A stretch of DNA of 64,000 nt from Actinostola sp. cb2023 (GCA_033675265.1 JAUJYZ010001406.1:124001-188000); one strand, 5' to 3'. Positions 19,711 through 64,000 are shown, counted from the stretch's first letter. Notes: generated by a model not told the origin, from the letters alone. Program-made: numbers and translations.

Positions 19711-20696
19711 GTTATATATGTATTTGTATTGTTTACGTGCTTTTGAACGGACCGAAGGTAAGCCATTACCAGAAATTCGAGCCATGCGCGCTGAATGCCC
19801 TTTAAAAATGGCTACCGTACTTGTATAAGAATGTATGGGATAAAACACAATTCATGAAATATCTTTGTTTCGGATGTCAAAAGTCATGGTCCGTCACTTC
19901 GTACTGAGAGAGACTTCATTTACAAACAAAACAATGTAATTCGTTTGGTGGTTTTCAAAAGATAAGTTCAGACAAATTGAGAAATATAAATCGTCCTAAA
20001 TCGCCCTTCAATTGCCATACAATGTATATAAAATGTCTCATATTTCGAAAATATGGCTTACCTAAAATCGTGTTTTGATGTTCTGAACTCACATAAAGTC
20101 ATGTTCCGCTGCCTCGTATAGCTTCGTGTTGAAATAACCTCTCCAAAACAACCAAAATAATTCAATAAATCATTGTCTTAGTTCAGACAAAATCCAAGTT
20201 TTGAAACCCCAAATCATCGATAATCCAATCTGGTATACAGGAGGCCGTGGAGACCATGCATGAACTCGAAAAGAAGAATTATGTTGGCCATTTCTCCTCA
20301 ATCGATGTTGTATGGTAGCCATTTTAAAGCGAGTAACCAGGCCTGTTTGCAGCACAGGTAAACCAAAGCTCACCGATTGATGTTTTCCCTAAAAAGCGGG
20401 AATTTTGAACTCATAGTAAATATATTGGGTTTCCTGTGGTATATAGAAATTTTCAAAGTGCCTTCCGTGACTCGTTCGTACTCTGTGCCGAGCGTAAGCG
20501 AACACTTCATCTTTAAATCTATCCACCTCAACAGAAGCGCTTGGTATTTCTAAACAAACTTAGAATAGTTTTATTTTGATAAATTGTTTTTTTGGGTGGA
20601 AATTTCGAAGGGAATTTCGGACTGGAGGTAGACCGCTGGTCATAATATCGCGGGAGTAAATTATATATATATGTATCCATCGCAAGCCTACACCAT
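19711..20696. other. Gene-poor stretch with a short CACAGG-type repeat
   Basis: No gene is supported. At 20353-20438 CACAGGTAAACCAA and TTGGGTTTCCTGTG face each other over 86 bp, resembling a minimal CACAGG-family element without an evident target duplication. Confidence 0.45.
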
Positions 20697-21074
20697 TAGC
20701 CACTTTGGAAACGAGTAAAGGACTGGGAACGAGTTTTTATAATTAATCTAATTAAGAAATGAATCCCATCACAAGAAAGAAAATTAGTACGTTTACAAAG
20801 TTTCGATAGGTTTAGTTCGATATTGAACCAGTAACATCTTTCCAAATATCTCAAAATTTACAAAGAAATGTATGTTACAGGGGACAAGCGCCCGCCCCCT
20901 GTAACCATTCATTTTTTTGCGGATTTTGCAGTTCATTTGCTACTTGTCCAAACCCTATCAAACTCCTGAAACTTACTAATTCTGATATGCTCTTTCTGGT
21001 GATGGGGTTCATTTCTTAATTAGATTAATTCTAAAAACTCGTTCCCAGTCCTTTACTCGTTTCCAAAGTGGCTA
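20697..21074. mobile_element. TA-flanked foldback MITE (TAGCCACTTTGG ends)
   Basis: The ends TAGCCACTTTGGAAACGAGT and ACTCGTTTCCAAAGTGGCTA are inverted over about 65 bp and include GACTGGGAACGAG. A relative lies at 21899-22298. TA at the borders suggests a Tc1/mariner-like origin, which is an inference from the ends only. Confidence 0.75.
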
Positions 21075-21647
21075 ACAGCTTGATACGACTGTTCCTTCAG
21101 GAGTCTCACGATTACACAAGTTCAAGGAGTATCAAGGGTTTCTTCGCAAAAACGATCATTAAATAAGTTTTTCATTTGTCAATTAATCAAGAAATGATAT
21201 GATTAAACACCAAGAATCCAGGAATGAATGTATGTTGTTTTGGGTCGAATTTTCCTTTATTTTCCGTCGGTGATTAAGGTTTTGATTTCATGCATCACTT
21301 GCTTGTTTCACTAGTGTTATTAAACTTATTAAACTGCCGATTTCCTCCCTCAGTCAAAACGAACAATATTTTGATCTGAGCTGTGCTCCGTGGTCAGACA
21401 TGGGTCGTATGATGGCAGCATAGTGCGCCTTTATATGCCTTCGACTTGGCCACTAATAATAATAATAATAATAATAATTATAATTATTATTATCATTCAC
21501 ATTATTTTCTCCGGGATTTTCATTGGTCGAGAGACGACTACGTCACTGCAGATAACTTCCTACGAATAAGTGTTTTCGTTCTCTTCGACAATGGCAGCTC
21601 GATTTTTCCAGAGTTGTTGCTTTAGGTGAGAGAAAATAACGTGAATG

Positions 21648-21806
21648 ATAAAACAATTATTGAACACGGTCTTTGCAAAATATCGTGATTTTGTCAGTGG
21701 CTCACAGATAATTATTTGCCTCTGCCTTCGGCATCGGCAAATAATTATTCTGCTCGCCACCGACAAATCACGATATTTTGCTCAACCTCGTCCAATAATT
21801 GCTAAT
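21648..21806. repeat. Imperfect hairpin
   Basis: CAATTATTG and AAAATATCGTGATTT arms pair around ATAATTATTTGCC near 21710-21750. This looks like a small foldback element. Target duplications are not clear. Confidence 0.5.
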
Positions 21807-21898
21807 GATTTATTTAAACACGTGGTCACCTAAGAGCTACAAAGCTCGTTAAAGCATGAACGTGAACAAAATATATATAAAACAAAAACAAATATAAT

Positions 21899-22298
21899 TA
21901 GCCATTACCTAAACGAGCAGGGGACTGGGAACGAGTTTATTAGAATTAATGCAATTATTACGAAATTAAGTTGATGACATGAAACAGAATGTTGAAATTA
22001 GCATATGTGCAAAGTTTGATTTGATTTGAGAGAATTGTGATGGAACTATAAACTTTTGAAATTGTGTTGTCCAGCAAAAATTTTACAGTGAATGTAAAAT
22101 GCTGGACAAATTTACAGAATTTGTATGGGAAAATAGACATCTTTGATGCCCTCTAGCGTCGTCAATATTAAGCCGAAGTTCACCAAACTTTCCAGACTAG
22201 CTAAGTTTGATCTGCTCTCTCAGAAAATGTTTAGTTTCTTATTGAATTATAGTTTTACGGACTTGGTCCCAGTCCCCTGCTCGTTTTGGTAATGGCTA
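21899..22298. mobile_element. TA-flanked foldback MITE (TAGCCATTACC ends)
   Basis: TAGCCATTACCTAAACGAGC at the left pairs with GCTCGTTTTGGTAATGGCTA at the right, and both share CCCAGTCCCCTGCTCG. It belongs to the same broad family as 20697-21074 and has no coding capacity. Confidence 0.78.
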
Positions 22299-22412
22299 CT
22301 TTAAGAAAATTAAAAATTAATTTAAATTTAAATTCTGCAGTCCTCCGTAATTCAGTTGCCGACTGCAAGGAAGGATGATTAGCCCCCCAAATTATTTATT
22401 TATGTATTATTA

Positions 22413-22590
22413 GAGTTGAACCTCCCGTTGCGACCACCTCTCGTAAGCGACCACCTCTCCTAAGCGACCAGTTTTCCAAAATACCAAAAGTTCAGTTCCA
22501 AGTGTAATCACTATCTAATCGGGTTGGAACCTCTCGTAAGCGACCACAAAGCTTGACATTTTGGGTGGTCGCTTACGGGAGGTTCGACTG
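22413..22590. mobile_element. Pogo-like MITE
   Basis: The ends GAGTTGAACCTCCCGT and ACGGGAGGTTCGACTG are inverted and bounded by TA. Internal GTAAGCGACCACC copies repeat in both orientations. Termini of the form CAGTCGAACCTCCC are typical of pogo/Tigger-type MITEs in invertebrates, as I recall, so the superfamily call is moderate. Confidence 0.6.
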
Positions 22591-22592
22591 TA

Positions 22593-23093
22593 TTAATTTA
22601 CAAGGAATAAGCAGAAGACAAGCAGAAGTAGAGAGACAATGACTCAAATATTGTTTTATTGAAAGACTTTATTTTCAGATGACATTTGAACTTTTCTCTA
22701 TAATTTGTTTTGTAGGCGGCTGGTTGTACTTACACGTTAGTAGAACCCCAACATATCAAATCAAATGGTACGTTACGTCACAGGCTAATAATACAATCCA
22801 AAGATCATATTCTATTTTTATAGTCTTCATCATACTGATAAATTACTGATTATTATTATAATATTATTATAAATATCTCTATATATTTTACATTGTAAGT
22901 AAATGCATACATTGCTTATAAAAAGGTTAGATAGTCCATTATAATGCAGTTGCGGTTGTAGAAAACAGTTTATTTGAGCAGCGGCGTTACTGGGCAGATT
23001 TTAGCACGACTTTTCTCATGTCGCAACTTAGTTGCAAATTTCTCTCCCTCTTCAAGAAGTCTGAAAGCACTTCAAGTCTTACGGCAGTTGAAC
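22593..23093. other. AT-rich stretch, nothing recognised
   Basis: No gene, RNA or clear mobile element could be supported. The region is AT-rich with ATTATTATAATATTATTATA near 22850. Confidence 0.4.
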
Positions 23094-23164
23094 CACAGGC
23101 AGCCCAACCATTGCTATCATCAAATAAAATGATATTTGCGTCTTTTTTTGATGGGTTTCCTGTG
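23094..23164. mobile_element. Minimal CACAGG-family element (71 bp)
   Basis: CACAGGCAGCCCAACCAT and ATGGGTTTCCTGTG face each other with a loop of about 40 bp. The ends match the CACAGG hairpin family. No exact target duplication is visible. Confidence 0.5.
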
Positions 23165-23304
23165 GTAGAGCGCGCTCGCGCGATACGTATTATATTGAAC
23201 GAGGTGATTTTTCGTGCAGTTTGCCACCATGGCCACCATCGCCCGAAAAAATGCCGAGTACAACATACATACCCGTATGTTCATGTTTCGCATTTTTGGT
23301 TGCT

Positions 23305-23508
23305 GCAGCAATAGTTCCAGAAATATCAAAACTCAGGTCTGTTTTGCAGTTGCAACGGCTGGCACAACGCTGCAGCAATAGTTTCAGAAATATCAAAACT
23401 CAGGTCTGTTTTGCAGTTGCAACGGCTGGCACAATGCTGCAGCAATAGTTCTAGAAATATCAAAACTCAGGTCTGTTTTGCAGTTGCAACGGCTGGCACA
23501 ATGCTGCA
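23305..23508. repeat. 67-bp tandem repeat (3 copies)
   Basis: Three units with period 67 starting GCAGCAATAGTT and containing CAAAACTCAGGTCTGTTTTG. They read open by repetition, and I do not call a gene. Confidence 0.9.
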
Positions 23509-23944
23509 TTATTAATGATGCCACAGCACATTGTCGCGATCAGTTAATACTCTGATCAGTCAGGCAACTTGTCTCGCGATGGTGCAACAGACATTGTATC
23601 CATTGCGAGGCAAACTGCATGCACGTGGCAATGCGTAGCAAACACCGCCTTAAAATGCATATTTATTAGACGCACTATTTTAAAAATCTGCAGCTAAAAT
23701 GAACAAATTAAACCAGCAATTCTTTCTAATGCAATCAGAAAATAGGTTTTCCTAACATACAAACTGATTGGAAACACATCCTTCAAATCTTGGAAATTCA
23801 TTGGGAATTGTTTGGTTTTGTATCGACATCTCCAATGAATTGCTAAGGTTTGACGAGAATGTGCTTTATCCATTGTATTACATACAATATGAATGATCAT
23901 ATTACGATTATTTGTCTGACTTATTAAGTCAATTGATCTTGAAA

Positions 23945-24095
23945 CGACGCCTCCGCGAGTTGACCTTTGGTTGATCTTGACCTTTGGTTGACCTTGACAT
24001 TTGTCTTGACCTTTGGTTGACCTGTAACTTAATCTTGACCTTTGACTTGACCTTGACCTTTAACTTAACATTGACCTTTGACTTGACCTTGGTCA
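23945..24095. repeat. (TTGACCTTTGAC)-type degenerate tandem repeat
   Basis: Repeats of CTTGACCTTTGGTTGACC and relatives. 24096-24640 after it has no recognisable gene; 24641-24752 is TTTG/TCTG-rich and provides the target of the next element. Confidence 0.8.
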
Positions 24096-25135
24096 GTCAA
24101 GGTGCATTCCATTCAGATGATACGAGTTTATTGTTCTTTGTCATCACGTGTTTCGCATGCATGCAGTTCAGTCATATATTTCTTCAGTCAGTATAGTTCA
24201 AAGATGTTTAACGTTTGATTTTCGATACTACCATTTAAATCCGTCACCATTACAAATGTCCAGCGGTGTTGTCATCGCCATAGCAACATAAATATTTCAT
24301 TTCTTTATAAAAAAGACGTCAAACTTTACAAATCACGTGACCTATCACGTGATCATCACTTAATTACTTGTCCAGCAAGCTCCGGCATTATTGTCCCTAA
24401 GGACATTCATTCTATTGGCTACGCAGTCGATTCTTGCATGTAGTATACTCGTACGCCGTCACAGGAGTTACACGACTCCGTGTCGACCGAATGAAAGTAG
24501 CTTTTGAGTCGAATATCCTGCAGCGTGGGTTTCTGTCTTTGTAAGGGTCTTGTGGACTCATCTGTTGAAGTAAGTGGCTGTTAATTACTAATTTACATTC
24601 TAGCCTGTATTTATCACTTGTCAGAAGTTTTCGACTTTTTTTAGTTTTTTTAGTTTATTTATTTATGTGTTTGTTTGTTTGTCTGTTTGTTTGTTTGTCT
24701 GTTTGTTTGTTTATTTGTATGTCTGTTTGTTATTTGTTTTCTGTCTGTTTGTTACGGTGGCCCACAAGGGCAATACATAATATATATTTTCAGTACAGAA
24801 ATATAATTTCATTACAGAATTAAATATATTTTCAGTACAGAAATATATTTTCAGTACAGAAAATATATATTTTCACAGTACAGAAATATATTTTCAGTAC
24901 AGCATGGAAACTAAATATATTTGATATGAAATGAACAGTACAGAAATATATTTTCAGTACAGAAATATATTTTCAGTACAGAAATTTTCAGTACAGAAAT
25001 ATATTTTCAGTACAGAAATATATTTTCAGTACAAATATATTTTTTCAGTACATTACAGAATTTCATTACAGAAATATATTTCAGTACAGTACAGTACAGA
25101 AATATATTTTCAGTACAGAAATATTTTACAGAAAT

Positions 25136-25402
25136 ATGTCAAATATTTTCGGCCCCATGCCTCCGCATCCTGTCAAAGTTTGTGTGTACATTTGCACGTG
25201 CTCGATCCACGAGCTTGCATGTGAAGATGGCGAGGTTTTGCTGCAAAACTGTGGTTGTAAAATTGACGAATCGTATTGCTATTGTCCACAATGTGGTGAA
25301 ACATTAAGTTTCAGTAGTCCTAGCAGTACTGGGCCGGGGAGTAGCACACTTATGCTTAAGTTAAGACCAAGCAAAATCAGAAACAAAGATCGCAAAGTTT
25401 GA
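25136..25402 (+). CDS. Zinc-ribbon reading frame inside IS3EU-like element
   Basis: The 88-residue frame contains C-x-C (CGCKIDESYCYCPQCG) with CxxCG spacing, a zinc-ribbon signature. It faces the minus-strand zinc ribbon 340 bp away, and the two frames overlap by about 40 bp at their 3' ends. The sequence is related to but diverged from the other ribbon. It could be a remnant of the transposase N terminus or an accessory DNA-binding protein. The rest of the frame is low complexity. Confidence 0.4.
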   Translation: MSNIFGPMPPHPVKVCVYICTCSIHELACEDGEVLLQNCGCKIDESYCYCPQCGETLSFSSPSSTGPGSSTLMLKLRPSKIRNKDRKV

Positions 25403-25831
25403 ATCCTTTAAACGTATCAAGGAGAAGGAGAGACAAAGTTCATTCTGTTTTCGAAATAACAAAAGGAAGAAGATCGAACGAAAAGAAGTGTCTATCCAAA
25501 TTGTATCTCGAGGTACTTGAAAGCCCTCCATTCTAAGTGTATGCCACATCGACCTGTAACCACTCATACATCCAGGGCCATTTACTTCTTCCATTATTCG
25601 CTGTCGTACCTTCATTTCATCGTATACGTACGTTCGCACATTTGACTGAATAGAATGGTGCTTAAATAGCAAGGAAACAATGCTTTTATACTCATATCCC
25701 CTTGAAAAATAGTACTTTATCGAGTTTTCTTCTTTGTCAGTAATTTTGTTGCCACACGAAGGACAAAAAACAAAGTGATCATTAACTTCACAATCACATC
25801 TCGAACAAGACCAAGATGCCATATTTGACAC
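25361..25831 (-). pseudogene. Truncated IS3EU-like transposase N terminus
   Basis: Starting at the ATG at 25831, the frame encodes a zinc ribbon (CSRCDCEV ... CPSCGNKI), then KYYFSRGYEYKSIVSLL and GPGCMSGYRSMWHTLRMEGF. This resembles the HTH_21 segment (GYR-x-hxxxLR-x-G-hxV) preceding the rve integrase domain of IS3-type transposases. The DDE core that should follow is absent, because homology stops after VPRDTIW. The element is therefore unlikely to make its own active transposase. The family call is from motif recognition only. Confidence 0.6.
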
Positions 25832-26148
25832 ACAAGCAACTAGGACCCAGTTCGAAAATATATTTCTGTACTGAAAATATATTTCTGTACTGAAAATATA
25901 TTTCTGTACTGAAAATATATTTCTGTACTGAAAATATATTTCTGTACTGAAAATATATTTCTGTACTGAAAATATATTTAATTCTGTAATGAAATTATAT
26001 TTCTGTACTGAAAATATATTTCTGTACTGAAAATATATTTCTGTACTGAAAATATATTTCTGTACTGAAAATATATTTCTGTACTGAAAATATATTTCTG
26101 TACTGAAAATATATTTCTGTATTGCCCTTGTGGGCCACCGTAGTTTGT

Positions 26149-26838
26149 CTGTTCATTTCATATCAAACTTATTGTAACATTTGCCTCTAATTATAGTTTC
26201 CATGCCCAGGCATGATATAAACAAAGTCAAAATCACGTAAAAATTACAACATTTTGTGATTTTACTCGAAAAGTTCCGTGAATGACAACATTTTTACCTG
26301 TGAATTCATAATATATAATATCTTAGCTGTAAAATGAGATAGTTTTGAAAGTAACAGCTTTAAGATTTAATGGGGCAAAATAGATTTAGAAGAGCTCGGT
26401 TGTAGCGATTTTGACAAGCGAGCGTGACCTTGTTGTCACGGTCAGACGGGGATAACTGTGTTTAAACTCTAATACGTATGCTTCAAATACATTTTTACCG
26501 CGAAAATCGGATTCAGCGATAAATTTCCTTTATTTTGGTATCAGATTCACGTATATTACGATTAATTTCAATGGGGCAAACTTTCAAAGACTATAGGTCC
26601 TGAATTGTTGATCGTCTTTTGTGTGTCGGTGGAGGCATTTGGAGTCGAGAGTTTCAAGGCTCAAATGGAGATTCTTCGAGCAATTCACGTAGCGTTGCTC
26701 TCTACTCGTCGAAACGATCGCTGTAACCAACACAGTGAAGTTTTACTCGATTGCCGGCTTTATCCACGACTGTGAGAGATACTGTACGCTAGCTAGAGCA
26801 AATGTTCAAATTTATGGGCAATGAGTTTGATATGGTTT
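26149..26838. other. Unassigned stretch
   Basis: No supported gene. The fragment near 26195-26215 (AGTTTCCATGCCC) may be old repeat sequence. Nothing else is recognised. Confidence 0.35.
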
Positions 26839-27583
26839 GTCTGTCTATTTATTTGTTCATTTGTTTTTCTTTTTTGTTTGTATGTTTATTTGTCGGTCTG
26901 TTTGTTATTTGTTCTTGTCTGTCTGTCTGTTCATTTGTTTGTCTGTCTATTGATTGGTTTGTTTATTTGTCGGTCTGTTTGTTATTTGTTCTTGTCTGTC
27001 TGTCTGTTCATTTGTTTGTCTGTCTATTGATTGGTTTGTTTATTTGTCTGTTTGTTTATTTGTTGTCTGTCTGTCTGTTCATTTGTTTGTCTGTCTATTG
27101 ATTGGTTTGTTTATTTGTCTGTTTGTTTATTTGTTGTCTGTCTGTCTGTTCATTTGTTTGTCTGTCTATTGATTGGTTTGTTTATTTGTCTGTCTGTCTG
27201 TGTTTATTTGTTGTCTGTCTGTCTGTTCATTTGTTTGTCTGTCTATTGATTGGTTTGTTTATTTGTCTGTTTGTTTATTTGTTGTCTGTCTGTGTTTATT
27301 TGTTGTCTGTCTGTCTGTTCATTTGTTTGTCTGTCTATTGATTGGTTTGTTTATTTGTCTGTTTGTTTATTTGTTGTCTGTCTGTCTGTTCATTTGTTTG
27401 TCTGTCTATTGATTGGTTTGTTTATTTGTTTGTTTATTTGATTGTCTGTTTGTTTGTTTATTTGTCTGTCTGTCTGTGTTTATTTGTTGTCTGTCTGTCT
27501 GTTCATTTGTTTGTCTGTCTATTGATTGGTTTGTTTATTTGTTTGTTTATTTGTTTATTTGTTGTCTGTCTGTCTACCTGCCT

Positions 27584-27617
<34 letters not shown>

Positions 27618-27679
27618 TTATTTGTTGTCTGTCTGTCTACCTGCCTGACTGTCTGTCTGTCTGTCTGTTTGTTTATTTG

Positions 27680-27715
<36 letters not shown>

Positions 27716-27765
27716 TTATTTGTTGTCTGTCTGTCTGTCTGTCTGTTTGTTTGTTGTATTTGCAT
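26839..27765. repeat. TTTG/TCTG minisatellite
   Basis: A 71-92-bp higher-order unit containing GTCTATTGATTGGTTTGTTT is tandemly repeated about ten times, then decays to (TCTG)n with GTCTACCTGCCTGACTG variants. All the long cysteine- and leucine-rich readings here are repeat artefacts. Confidence 0.95.
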
Positions 27766-28338
27766 CAGTTGTGTATGCTTGTTTTTTTTAAATTCCTTTT
27801 TATTTGTTAATTTATATTTTATGTTTACTTATGATTTCAATATTTATATTTGTTTAATTATTTGTTGCTTATTTTTGTTAGTTGGTTTCCTTTATTATAA
27901 AACTGATCATCTATAAGACCGTAGCTCGCCCCCTCCGCAAACAAACCCTTCGGATCCTTCCTTTTCTTTATATTGGACTACCTGTGCTTAATGAAAGAGA
28001 GGAGACTGGGGATGAAGGAGAGAACCCAGTCCCACTCGGTCGCAAAAAAAGAAAGGGATCCCATGGGATTGCGTTCGGAGGAGCTGGCTAAAGACCTCAT
28101 ACCTGCCATCATGCTTGGGCTTTGGGAATCTGTCCTTTGGTTTAGACTTAAAATCCTTATGTCTAGCTTTTTGTCATTATCTTGGTCCACTACAATTAAT
28201 TTACAAATGAGTATACCAACATGTTACAAAACACGTGGTTACGGTGGATTATCCAATCATATGATACCTAGTCTCAACGCCAACCAAATGGAAGGAGAAA
28301 CCCAGCGCGCATTGCATGATGGAAGAATCGAGGTATCT

Positions 28339-28607
28339 AAAGTGCACGTGACGCGAATTTTTTTACTTTTGAAAATCGATTACATATGAAGTGAATAGTG
28401 GGATGGTTCAGCACAAGGGCGCTTTTGTATAAAGTGATCACCGAATTAGCATATCACGATTTCAATCCTATATACAACTCGCGAAGCTCAAAAAAAAAAA
28501 AAAAAAAAAAAAAACTCAAATCACAAAGTACTGAAACATCCCACTATTCACTTCATATGTAATCGATTTTCAAAAGAAAACAAATTCGCATCATATGCAC
28601 TTTAAGG
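28339..28607. mobile_element. Hairpin element with poly(A) loop
   Basis: AAAATCGATTACATATGAAG and its complement form arms of about 65 bp around a loop holding an A run of about 24 bases. Probably a foldback MITE. 27766-28338 before it has no supported gene. Confidence 0.65.
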
Positions 28608-28639
28608 TGTATTCGATTGACCGTATCCCGCCATAGGAG

Positions 28640-28946
28640 TAAAGATCAGTATACAGCTATTTCAAAAAAGGTTGGTGAAGGTTTTGTTGCATCTTGCATG
28701 TTGCATACCAAGCCCGAAATGCACTATGGGCGATGTGAATGGAATCAGCGAAAGGTCACAACAATATCGACTCTGGGAATTTCCCAAACTTTGTCTTCGC
28801 AATATGGAGCCGGCATATTTTCTTCTGTATGTGCATGATGTCATTATTTACATATGATCCACAATACATTTCGGGCTTGGAATGCAAGATGCAACAAAAC
28901 CTTCACTAACCTTTTTTGAAATAGCTGTATACTAGTAAGATCACGA
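28640..28946. mobile_element. Foldback element
   Basis: ATACAGCTATTTCAAAAAAG is inverted at the right end (TTTGAAATAGCTGTATAC), with arms of roughly 90 bp that include GTTTTGTTGCATCTTGCAT. Target duplication unclear. Confidence 0.65.
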
Positions 28947-30398
28947 ACACATTCTGCAGTAGGTTTGCAAATTGCCCAATTAATCGACATTCTTGAGCTG
29001 TTATGTCGTTTAATCTTATCCCGGAATACCATGAATCCAACACACCATAATGTTAACATAGAATGTTTTTGAAAGTGGTTCTGAAATGTGCCTTGTCTTA
29101 GTGGGCCACACGTACCCACCCACTAAAGCAAACCACATCCATGTTTGAGCGCTCTGAGCCTGTTTCACTGATCAACAGAATGTACTTCTTGCGCGATTTC
29201 AAGATTTCTGTTATGTGTGTTAAACCTGTTTGTCGTTCAAGAGGCGGGAAAAGTATAGCTGGAAATACAGCTAAAATCTGAATGCAACTGTTGTATAGAC
29301 AAGTACTTTGTAATACCAGTAGCTGCCTTAATCGGGTAGAATTAGCTGTATTACCTGTAACAGTCAACTTCATGGTGAGATGAGGTCATGCTATTTAGAA
29401 AGACGCATGCGCATTGGAGCGCTGGAGCAACATTGGTGGCGACTTCATTACTCTACTTATCATACTTATATTGTCACCATTCCGTTCAAAACACCAACCA
29501 AACCATCGCACTTTTGAAATAGGACTGTGATCTATCGAGTGTGGGATGTTGTATTTGTTTTATGAGCGTTGCTGTACAAGTATGATATAGCTACGCATGC
29601 GCGATAATGATGTAATGACTTACAGTCAGTGTGGTCCTACAATGAGCCATTAGCCGTCGAGGCCTGAGCAGGAAGTGTGAAGAGATAAATGGAGAGAAAA
29701 AAGGAAAGAGAGGATGGGATGAGTAACGAGCCAGTCAGGATGAATGCGACAACAGCATTTATATGATATAATGATTTGCGAGACAAGAACACTTAGTACA
29801 CATGATTAGATTCGAATGTGTGCGCTGACTTTGCCTTCTAATAATGATTGTCTAGAGCACTGCGTGATTGACAGAATTGACATGTGATGGTGCTGCAGTC
29901 TGGCGTGAGTATACCGAGCTGAATAAGCTGGATCTTGTATGTGGTTACGTGTTAGATGGTATGTGTTAGAGTGAAGTTAGATAACACATAAGAATTAACA
30001 TGTAGACTGAAACCACGGTGTAGAAACAAGCGTACCGTCCGTGTTTTTTAAAGTGCCAATCTCCGAGCTGTACGCCCGTGTGACTGATTTAAAAGCTCTT
30101 AAAGAGGAGGCGAGGAGGTGACTCTAGAAGTCCCTTCGTTGCGCTATCGAGGAGTTGGCAAGACTAAATGAATTTGCCTTAGAAAAAGAGCGAAAGAGCT
30201 TTAGAATGACAGAATAGAATGGGGAAGAACTGACCTTAGTTCTAAAGGAAGAAAGAAAGTGATTGTTAAGCAATTCCATTCGGTCTGAGTGTCCTGAAAG
30301 AACACAAGAAGCACAAGGCACAGTTTGACCAAAAGCTGGGTTATGTCTAAAGCGCATGCGTTACCTCGATAGCAAATGGAAGTACTGTCATGGTAGTC
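28947..30398. other. 3' flank of copy B
   Basis: No second gene is supported. This would contain the 3' UTR of copy B on the minus strand. I do not see a canonical AATAAA on that strand within about 1 kb after the stop codon, so the polyadenylation site is unknown. Confidence 0.35.
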
Positions 30399-63099
<32,701 letters not shown>

Positions 63100-63128
63100 C
63101 TTCTTGGTAATAAAATATAGCAAAATTC

Positions 63129-64000
63129 CTGTTACATAGACGCTGGTGTTTCTAGATTCATCGGGTTCAGCCCTTTTTTGGAACGGTTTTTACTTGTATA
63201 GTTTTTCTGTAATCGTTTGGAGTAAAACTCTCGCGAGATGTTTAGGTTCGTGAGAGGACACAGAATCAAGCTAGATATTTACCCTTGTAGCGGTTTGCAG
63301 TGATGGAATGTTGCCAAGCCGCTGAGTCGAAATATACATTAATCAGGTAATTAATCCGTACGGACTGAGCTATAAACATACGGTTAATGAATATGAGGGT
63401 GTATATGATAACACATGCAGCCAGAGAAAGACGGATTTCAAAACAACGAAGCACATATCGTAAACACTGTTGTTATGGACCGCATTTTGACATCGTTATA
63501 TAAAACAGTGTAATAGAAAAACGCTGAGCCGATTTCTCCAGTAATAAGACTGATTTCATTGATGTATTAAGGGGGATAAACTAGCTACTTCACGAAAGGC
63601 CAGTGGTATGGTAGGTGGATTTGTTTGGATTGTGGTAGTCCACTGGTTTAGCTGTCTACAAAGGGTCCTAGCGGGAGACTTGGGACGTTGACAAAAAGCT
63701 CGAAGAACTGTAAAGCCTCATCATTCTGTTGCACAGCTACTCTTTGTGTCCTTTGGTCATGACTGGGACCAATTAAAACGTAATTCGCACAAAGAAAGGA
63801 CGGAACATATTTAATTATTGTGCAATTAGAATTCCTAATAAACGGTCACCCAGAGCAAAGGAGATACAAAGCACAAATGTATCAATTCATGTATAGCTAA
63901 ACCCTTTTCCACCGATGGTAAACATTGAAGCAAATCGGCACCGTCTTTAGGCAAATCTTCAAGCTAAGATCTCACTGCCAATTAATACTCAATCTATTAG
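63129..64000. other. 5' region of copy B
   Basis: The segment to about 63330 contains the counterpart of the candidate first exon of copy A (GTTTGCAGTGATGGAATG region). About 80 extra bases near 63335-63410 and another insertion of about 55 bases near 63170-63240 separate it from any ATG in the same frame. 63665-63862 matches 8620-8719 and 9655-9755. Homology with copy A ends near 63862. No gene start is supported. Confidence 0.5.

Larger units (their letters stand above)
24753..26142. mobile_element. IS3EU-like DNA transposon, non-autonomous
   Basis: The ends TACGGTGGCCCACAAGGGCA and complement form 25-bp perfect inverted repeats, flanked by GTTTGT at 24747-24752 and 26143-26148, a 6-bp target duplication. 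Both arms are filled with repeats of ATTTTCAGTACAGAAATATA, in opposite orientation on the two sides. The centre carries two opposed zinc-ribbon readings, one of which continues into an integrase-type helix-turn-helix motif. A 6-bp duplication plus an IS3-type helix-turn-helix fits the IS3EU superfamily, but the catalytic core is missing. Confidence 0.78.

Noticed and set aside
27973..28389. 138-residue plus-strand reading
   Set aside because: No domain recognised. It overlaps the arm of a hairpin element at its end and has a competing minus-strand reading. Not supported as a gene.

Overview
This is an animal (metazoan) genomic window, not a microbial one. It has multi-exon genes with GT/AG introns, many families of short inverted-repeat transposons, Penelope-like and IS3EU-like transposon remnants, tRNA-derived SINE copies and very long microsatellites. 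The repertoire and base composition look like a marine invertebrate, most likely an anthozoan cnidarian (coral or anemone). That assignment is a general impression, not a proof.

The only convincing host genes are two tandem copies, both on the minus strand, of one cadherin-family receptor gene. Copy A (about 374-8230) shows only its 5' half and runs off the left edge. Copy B (30399 to at least 63099) is visible from close to its N terminus to its stop codon. I rebuilt B from 14 exons whose splice phases all match. The product has an N-terminal seven-cysteine MANSC/MANEC-type domain, about seven cadherin repeats, a fibronectin-III-like membrane-proximal region, one transmembrane helix and a short tail of roughly 100 residues.

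Layout: 1-8.2 kb, copy A with minisatellite-filled introns. 8.6-9.65 kb, a Mutator-like element carrying nested hairpin elements, with its empty site preserved beside copy B. 9.8-10.4 kb, T-rich simple repeat. 10.62-19.70 kb, a 9.1-kb composite inverted-repeat element flanked by TGTCAC, made of tandem 1.93-kb units, one of which carries a clean TTAA-flanked insertion. 19.7-30.4 kb, transposon debris including a 1.39-kb IS3EU-like element. 30.4-50.4 kb, most of copy B, with intronic TTAA elements, TA-flanked MITEs, a Penelope fragment and giant (TGAT)n and (ATCT)n tracts. 50.4-63.1 kb, the expanded first intron of copy B, holding SINE copies, mariner- and Harbinger-type MITEs and a possible set of unrelated minus-strand exons. 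63.1-63.9 kb, sequence matching the 5' flank of copy A.

The most unusual structure is at 44.49-46.69 kb. There the 3' end of the largest cadherin exon of copy B, including its 5' splice site, has been amplified into about 29 tandem 73-bp units. The intron therefore begins with some 30 near-identical splice donors, each preceded by cadherin coding sequence. Copy A has a single donor at this place.
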